Below, one piece after another: positions 60,012 to 64,000 of a stretch of DNA of 64,000 bases. The position numbers and the translations under genes are program-made. A model generated the notes under the pieces. It was not told the origin of the DNA, made no database searches, and saw nothing but the letters and a program-made list of their open reading frames with translations. The first letter of the stretch is position 1. Every line of letters begins with the position of its first letter. Source of the stretch: DATEDA01 sp963789885 (GTDB taxonomy: Bacteria; Pseudomonadota; Gammaproteobacteria; Burkholderiales; SG8-39); contig CAWBNB010000071.1 in the NCBI GenBank assembly GCA_963789885.1, positions 62,001 to 126,000 on the forward strand, read 5' to 3'.

Positions 60012-60974
60012 ATGATGCGACGCCTCCTGGTCGGGCTCACGCTCGCAGTGCTCACTGCGCCGCTGCCGGCGCAGCAGTATCCGTCGAAGCCGATCCGGAT
60101 CGTGAACGCGTTCGCGCCCGGCGGTCCGTCGGATCTTCTCGCGCGCATGGTGGCGCAGAAGCTGCAGGAGGCGTGGGGGCAGCCGGTGGTCGTCGAGCCG
60201 AAGACCGGCGCCGCCGGCAATATCGGCATGGAGTTCATCGCCAGGTCGCCGGCCGACGGCTACACGCTCGGCATCGGGCCGACGGGGAACCTGGTCGTCA
60301 ACCCCCACATCTTCGCGAAGCTCCCCTACGACCCGTTCACGGACTTCGCCCCGGTCACGCTCGTCGCCACGGTCGAGAACGTGCTCGTCGTGCATCCCGC
60401 GGTGCCGGCGAAGAACGTTCAGGAGCTGGTGGCGCTCGCCCGCGCGAAGCCCGGCACGCTCAACTTCGCCTCGCCGGGCAGCGGCTCGCAGGCGCATCTC
60501 GCCGGGGAGCTCCTGAAGTCGATGACCGGGATCGATCTGGTGCACGTGCCGTACAAGGGCACCGGACCGGCGCTGAACGACCTGATGGGCGGCCAGGTCA
60601 CGATGATGTTCGCGCAGATGTCCTCGGCGCTGCCGCACGTCCGCGCCGGGAAGCTGCGTGCGCTCGGCGTCGCAAGCCTGCGGCGCTCGACGGCGGCGCC
60701 CGACATCCCGACGGTGGCCGAGCAGGGGCTGTCGGGCTTCGAGGCGGTGTCGTGGTACGCGCTGATCGCGCCGGCGGGAACGCCAACCGACATCGTCGAC
60801 AAGGTGCAGCAGGCGGTGGCGCGCGCGCTTCAGCTCCCCGACGCGCAGGAACGGCTGGCCGGGCTCGGCGCCGAGCCCGTCGGGAGCACGCCGGCCGAGC
60901 TCGCGGCGCGCATGCGGACGGAGTCCGCGCGTTGGGCGCAGGTCGTCAAGGCGGCGGGTATCAAGGCCGACTGA
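60012..60974 (+). CDS. Bug/TctC-family periplasmic solute receptor
   Basis: A 320-residue receptor of the tripartite tricarboxylate family. Signal peptide residues 1-20 (LTAPLPAQQ). Motifs: YPSKPIRIVNAFAPGGPSD, GQPVVVEPKTGAAGN, PADGYTLGIG and SPGSGSQAHLAGELLKS. AAGGAAG at 60001-60007 supports ATG 60012 (or 60015); an ATG at 59985 overlapping the previous stop is also in frame. Ligand unknown. It is paired with the cyclodeaminase-like gene rather than with TctAB. Confidence 0.88.
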   Translation: MMRRLLVGLTLAVLTAPLPAQQYPSKPIRIVNAFAPGGPSDLLARMVAQKLQEAWGQPVVVEPKTGAAGNIGMEFIARSPADGYTLGIGPTGNLVVNPHIFAKLPYDPFTDFAPVTLVATVENVLVVHPAVPAKNVQELVALARAKPGTLNFASPGSGSQAHLAGELLKSMTGIDLVHVPYKGTGPALNDLMGGQVTMMFAQMSSALPHVRAGKLRALGVASLRRSTAAPDIPTVAEQGLSGFEAVSWYALIAPAGTPTDIVDKVQQAVARALQLPDAQERLAGLGAEPVGSTPAELAARMRTESARWAQVVKAAGIKAD

Positions 60975-61224
60975 AGCCGCGTACCTTCAGCACTTGCCGT
61001 CCGTCTCCCGGGATCCACCGCCCGACGGCTGGGTGTGGGTTCTGTAAGTCACATGTATGCGCCGGGGGCAGATACTGCGGCGATGCGCAACCCGCATCTT
61101 GCGGCGGTGCGGAATCCGGAAAACAGCGAGTAGCTCCAATGGCCTAGTCCTTCGGAGCACTTTGCAGAATGGGGTCACTGTTCGCATCCTTAAGGCATCT
61201 TGCATCCCTGATCGGCAACCGACG

Positions 61225-61446
61225 ATGGCCACGACACTGGGCAACGACTTCGAAGCGACGCATCGCGTGCCCGTCCCCGATGCCGACGAGCGCAGCATCG
61301 GCGATGCACTCCGCGTCACGATGCTGTTCGTCGCGATCGTCCTCCTGTTGCTGTGGGCCGGCCTTGCGGACGCCGGCGTGACCACCGATTCAGCCGTCCG
61401 GGCCGTCGGCCCGGACGTTACGGGTAGCTCCCCGACCCTACGGTAG
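61225..61446 (+). CDS. Small single-helix membrane protein, 73 residues
   Basis: An open frame with strong G/C third-position bias. Residues 1-30 are acidic/polar (MATTLGNDFEATHRVPVPDADERS), residues 31-48 form a membrane helix (TMLFVAIVLLLLWAGLAD), and the tail is short. No ribosome site is seen, and the frame is open further upstream. It ends 33 bp before a strong intrinsic terminator, which supports transcription through it. No family recognised. The 250 bp between the Bug receptor and this gene hold a small GATGCG/CGCATC hairpin (about 61082-61104) and nothing else. Confidence 0.5.
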   Translation: MATTLGNDFEATHRVPVPDADERSIGDALRVTMLFVAIVLLLLWAGLADAGVTTDSAVRAVGPDVTGSSPTLR

Positions 61447-61478
61447 CAGCGCTCCTCTCTGCCTAGCGGTCGTCTTTG

Positions 61479-61521
61479 ATCCCCGGCGGTGCGCGATCCG
61501 CACCACCGGGGATTTGTTTTT
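61479..61521 (+). terminator. Strong intrinsic terminator
   Basis: ATCCCCGG-C-GGTGCG (61479-61493) pairs with CGCACC-A-CCGGGGAT (61499-61513) around CGATC, one mismatch, and is followed by TTGTTTTT. The end of the transcript carrying the small membrane protein and possibly the Bug receptor. Confidence 0.85.
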
Positions 61522-61603
61522 CGGGATTCCTCTTGCGAGCGGCCGATCGGCGCGCTGCTCGAACCCGCAAACCGCGGGCGTCGGCGTGCTGCCCAGCCCG
61601 GCG

Positions 61604-63394
61604 TCACCGCTCTGCGTGGCTGCGCAGCTGCGCGTCGATACGTGCGCGCAGGTCGCCCGGCAGCACCGGCTTGGCGAGCAGGTCGTCGCCGCGCGCACGA
61701 ATCCGTTCGGCGAGATCAGGCGTGCTCGAGCCGGTGACGACGATCGCCGGGATCTCGGGGTCGAGGACGGTGCGGAACTCGTCGATCACGTCGGTGCCGA
61801 GCCGCTCGCCGGCGAGCCGATAGTCGACGATCAGCAGGTCGGGGAGTCGTCCGAGCCGCTCGAGCTCGCGCATCACGTCGTCGCCGTCGCTCGAGCCGAG
61901 CACGTCCACTCCCCAGGTGGCGAGGAGCGAGCGCATCCCTTCCACGATCGACGGCTCGTCGTCGATGACCACGACCAGTCGACCGCTCAGCTCGCCGCGG
62001 GGCCGCGCGGGGCGCGCGCGCGCGTGGGGCGTCTCCGGCACCGGCGCGACTACCGGCACCTCGAACCGGAACACCGAGCCGTGTCCGGGGCGCGAGTCGA
62101 CGCGGACGCGATAGCCGAGCAGCTGGCACAGCCGCTGGATGATCGCGAGGCCGAGCCCGAGACCCTTGCGGCTCGATCGCCCGGCATTTCCGAGCTGATA
62201 AAACTCCTCGAAGATGCGGCCCCGCTCGGATTCGGGGATGCCGACGCCCGAGTCCCACACCTCGAGCGCGAGCGCGCCGCCACGGCGCCGGGCGCCCGCG
62301 AGCACGCCGCCGCGCGACGTGTACCGGATCGCGTTCGAGATCAGGTTGCGCAGGATCCGCTCGAGGAGCACCGGGTCGCTGCGCACCCAGGCGCGCGAGC
62401 GCATCACCCGCAACCGGAGCCCTTTCTCCGCCGCCTCCGGCGCGAGCTCGAGGCGGAGGCGGTCGAGCACGCGGCTCACCGGGAAGTCGCGGAGCTCGGG
62501 CTTTACCGCTCCGGCGTCGAGCTTGGACATGTCGAGGAGCTCGTTGAACAGCCCCTCGAGCGCCTCGACCGAGGCGTTGATGCCTGCCACCAGGCCGGTC
62601 ACGCCGGGGTCGCGGCTGCGCTCGGAGAGCGCCGCCGCCATGAGCCCGAGCGCGTGCAGCGGCTGGCGGAGATCGTGGTTCGCTGCGGCGAAGAACTGCG
62701 TCTTCGACCGGTTGGCGGCTTCGGCCTGGGCGCGCGCGGCCTCGGCGATCTCCTTCTGCCGCGACAGCTCGTCGATCAGCTCGACGTTCTCGAACCGCCG
62801 CCGGATCGCCTCGTCGACGAGGAGGTTCACCTTGCGCCCGAACATCAGCCCGATCACGAGCGCGATGCCGAGCGGAATCGCGAGCGCGATCTCGTGCTTG
62901 TTGCCGGACGCGAGGCAGCGGACCATGAACGGCGCCAGCACGAGCACGACCAGCGGGTAGAACGCCGGCGCGAAGATCGAGATCGACGGGATCGTGAGCG
63001 AGACGATGCTGAACAGGATCAGCGCGAGATAGGTCTGCTGGACGATCTCATCGGGGATGTAGAAGAAAATCCCGCTCGCACCCCAGATCAGGCCGGCGAT
63101 GATCGCCGCGCCGATGTAGAGCCGCCCCCAGCGCGCCGACTCCGCCGGGCTGGGGTTCGTCCGCAGGTACGAGCCGTAGTGGTAGACGCGCACCGCCTGG
63201 TGCAGGAGCAGCGCGGCCGACCACGATGCGATCACGCCGATCGATACCTTGTCCCACGCCATCCAGACGAGGAACGCGCCGGCGACGAGCGAGCCGAGCG
63301 TCGTCGTCGGCGAATGGAGGTAGACGGTGCGGATCTGCTCCGCGCGGACCTTTACGCGGAGCGACCCGTCCTCCGCTGGCGCGGCCGATCGCAT
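61604..63394 (-). CDS. Hybrid sensor histidine kinase with C-terminal receiver
   Basis: A 596-residue sensor. Six hydrophobic helices in residues 25-205 form a membrane sensor without a periplasmic loop domain. A short coiled coil (RQKEIAEAARAQAEAANRSKTQFF) leads to the dimerisation domain with the phospho-His in AANHDLRQPLHAL. The ATPase domain has NLISNAIRYT, WDSGVGIPE and RKGLGLGLAI. A receiver domain with DDEPS and phospho-Asp in LLIVDYRL ends the protein. It resembles RpfC/NodV-type sensors with an HPK subfamily His box (HDLRQPL). The neighbouring LuxR-type response regulator is its likely partner. Confidence 0.9.
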   Translation of the reverse strand: MRSAAPAEDGSLRVKVRAEQIRTVYLHSPTTTLGSLVAGAFLVWMAWDKVSIGVIASWSAALLLHQAVRVYHYGSYLRTNPSPAESARWGRLYIGAAIIAGLIWGASGIFFYIPDEIVQQTYLALILFSIVSLTIPSISIFAPAFYPLVVLVLAPFMVRCLASGNKHEIALAIPLGIALVIGLMFGRKVNLLVDEAIRRRFENVELIDELSRQKEIAEAARAQAEAANRSKTQFFAAANHDLRQPLHALGLMAAALSERSRDPGVTGLVAGINASVEALEGLFNELLDMSKLDAGAVKPELRDFPVSRVLDRLRLELAPEAAEKGLRLRVMRSRAWVRSDPVLLERILRNLISNAIRYTSRGGVLAGARRRGGALALEVWDSGVGIPESERGRIFEEFYQLGNAGRSSRKGLGLGLAIIQRLCQLLGYRVRVDSRPGHGSVFRFEVPVVAPVPETPHARARPARPRGELSGRLVVVIDDEPSIVEGMRSLLATWGVDVLGSSDGDDVMRELERLGRLPDLLIVDYRLAGERLGTDVIDEFRTVLDPEIPAIVVTGSSTPDLAERIRARGDDLLAKPVLPGDLRARIDAQLRSHAER

Positions 63395-63430
63395 GGCAGG
63401 GCGTAGGGTACGCCGGGCGCGCGCGGTGCG

Positions 63431-64000
63431 TCAGTGCCGGATATGCTGGCCGAGCGCGGTGGCGATGACGTTCTCGAGCTGCAGGCCGAGGCGGCTCGCC
63501 TCGATCACCGCCTGCGTGCGGGTGCTGACGTTCAGCGCGCGGAGGATCGCGGCGACGTGGATCTTGACCGTCCCTTCCGCGAGGCCGAGCTCGCGGCAGA
63601 TGACCTTGTTCGGCTTGCCCTGGAGGATCAACGCGAGCACCTGGGCCTGCCGCGCAGTCAGGCCGAGCTCCCGCGGCGTGGTATGGGCGGCGGACGAGTC
63701 TTCCGCTACGGGCGGCGAGGCCGGCGCCTGGTCGTCGCGCGCGCTCAGCGCAATCGGCGGCAGGTACACCCCGCCCGAGAGCACGAGCCGGAGCGCCTGC
63801 AACGTGACCTGGTTCGACGAGCTCTTCGGGATGTAGCCCATCGCGCCGAGGTCGATGGCGCGCAGGATGTCCTCGCGGCGGTCGGAAGCCGAGATCACGA
63901 CTACGGGGATCGCCGGGTGCTGGGTACGGAGTTCCTCGAGCAGGCTGAAGCCGTCGGCACCGGGCAGGGTGAGATCGAGGAGGAGGAGTCCCGCGTCCGG
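63431..64000 (-). CDS. NarL/FixJ-type response regulator, 5' part outside the window
   Basis: The gene continues past 64000, so the N-terminus is missing. What remains is the end of a receiver domain (LLLLDLTLPGADGFSLLEELR with the phospho-Asp, VVVISASD, and the Lys of MGYIPKSSS), a linker, and a LuxR-type helix-turn-helix (LTARQAQVLALILQGKPNKVICRELGLAEGTVKIHVAAILRALNVSTRTQAV). It lies 36 bp upstream of the hybrid kinase on the same strand, so they are probably one two-component operon. The output genes are unknown. Confidence 0.88.
   Translation of the reverse strand, partial: PDAGLLLLDLTLPGADGFSLLEELRTQHPAIPVVVISASDRREDILRAIDLGAMGYIPKSSSNQVTLQALRLVLSGGVYLPPIALSARDDQAPASPPVAEDSSAAHTTPRELGLTARQAQVLALILQGKPNKVICRELGLAEGTVKIHVAAILRALNVSTRTQAVIEASRLGLQLENVIATALGQHIRH

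Noticed and set aside
1..64000. tRNA, rRNA, prophage, transposase and toxin-antitoxin genes
   Set aside because: I looked for cloverleaf-like, transposase and toxin-like sequences while reading and recognised none; a tRNAscan or HMM search could still find one missed by eye.

Overview
The window is a very GC-rich proteobacterial chromosome segment with dense coding on both strands, short intergenic gaps and strong G/C third-position bias. Gene content points to a betaproteobacterium, most likely Burkholderiales-like. The reasons are two Bug/TctC solute receptors, the arrangement fau / slt / NDUFA9-like / GST / cca, the adjacent midA-like, pteridine reductase and ttcA genes, a FimV-type LysM protein, and a hydroxybenzoate-style accessory gene set. 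No rRNA, tRNA, CRISPR array, prophage or insertion sequence was recognised, so this looks like an ordinary chromosome with several accessory modules.

Layout. 1-10.8 kb: the start of a DUF3365 heme sensor, ilvA, an O-methyltransferase, fau, slt, an NDUFA9-like SDR, a GST, a short CCA-adding enzyme, a membrane-anchored C13 (legumain/caspase-like) peptidase and an EF-hand protein. 10.8-19.4 kb: DUF2905, a Nu-type GST, an alpha/beta hydrolase, a diheme cytochrome, a MerA-like flavoprotein, MidA, pteridine reductase, TtcA, a Rap1a/Tai-like protein, a glycine-zipper lipoprotein and a Bug receptor. 19.4-26.8 kb is the most unusual part. It holds a helix-turn-helix/aminotransferase fusion, then an adenylate-cyclase/FHA protein convergent with a membrane Ser/Thr kinase whose ectodomain resembles FlgT/CsgG-type domains, two further secreted proteins of the same style, and a Gly/Pro repeat protein. 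26.9-36 kb: a frameshifted GGDEF-EAL gene, an Lrp/AsnC regulator divergent from a stand-alone AceE-type E1 with a near-consensus Lrp box between them, a VOC protein, a DMT exporter and an MFS transporter. 36-42.7 kb: an acrR-acrAB-type efflux locus with a textbook operator and an outer-membrane factor broken by several frameshifts. 42.7-52.6 kb: a TauD-like dioxygenase, an RMF/CrpP-like small protein, a TMEM175-like channel, a transglutaminase-like protein, a short FimV, an AhpD-like/PNPOx pair with a divergent LysR, a MATE exporter overlapping tfoX, a CoA ester lyase and a 51-residue membrane protein. 52.7-64 kb: ATP-dependent DNA ligase plus full-length Lhr helicase, DUF427, an ornithine cyclodeaminase/Bug receptor pair, a small membrane protein with a strong terminator, and a hybrid histidine kinase followed by a LuxR-type response regulator cut by the window end.

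How the genes work together. The best candidate for an undescribed system is 21.0-26.8 kb. A Hanks-type kinase in the inner membrane, an FHA protein able to read phosphothreonine and joined to a cyclase, and a CsgG/FlgT-style envelope set suggest phospho-signalling coupled to an envelope structure. The second candidate is the in-frame fusion of a Cro/YdaS-like DNA-binding domain to an alanine-glyoxylate-type aminotransferase. All functional statements come from reading motifs by eye; no database search was run.
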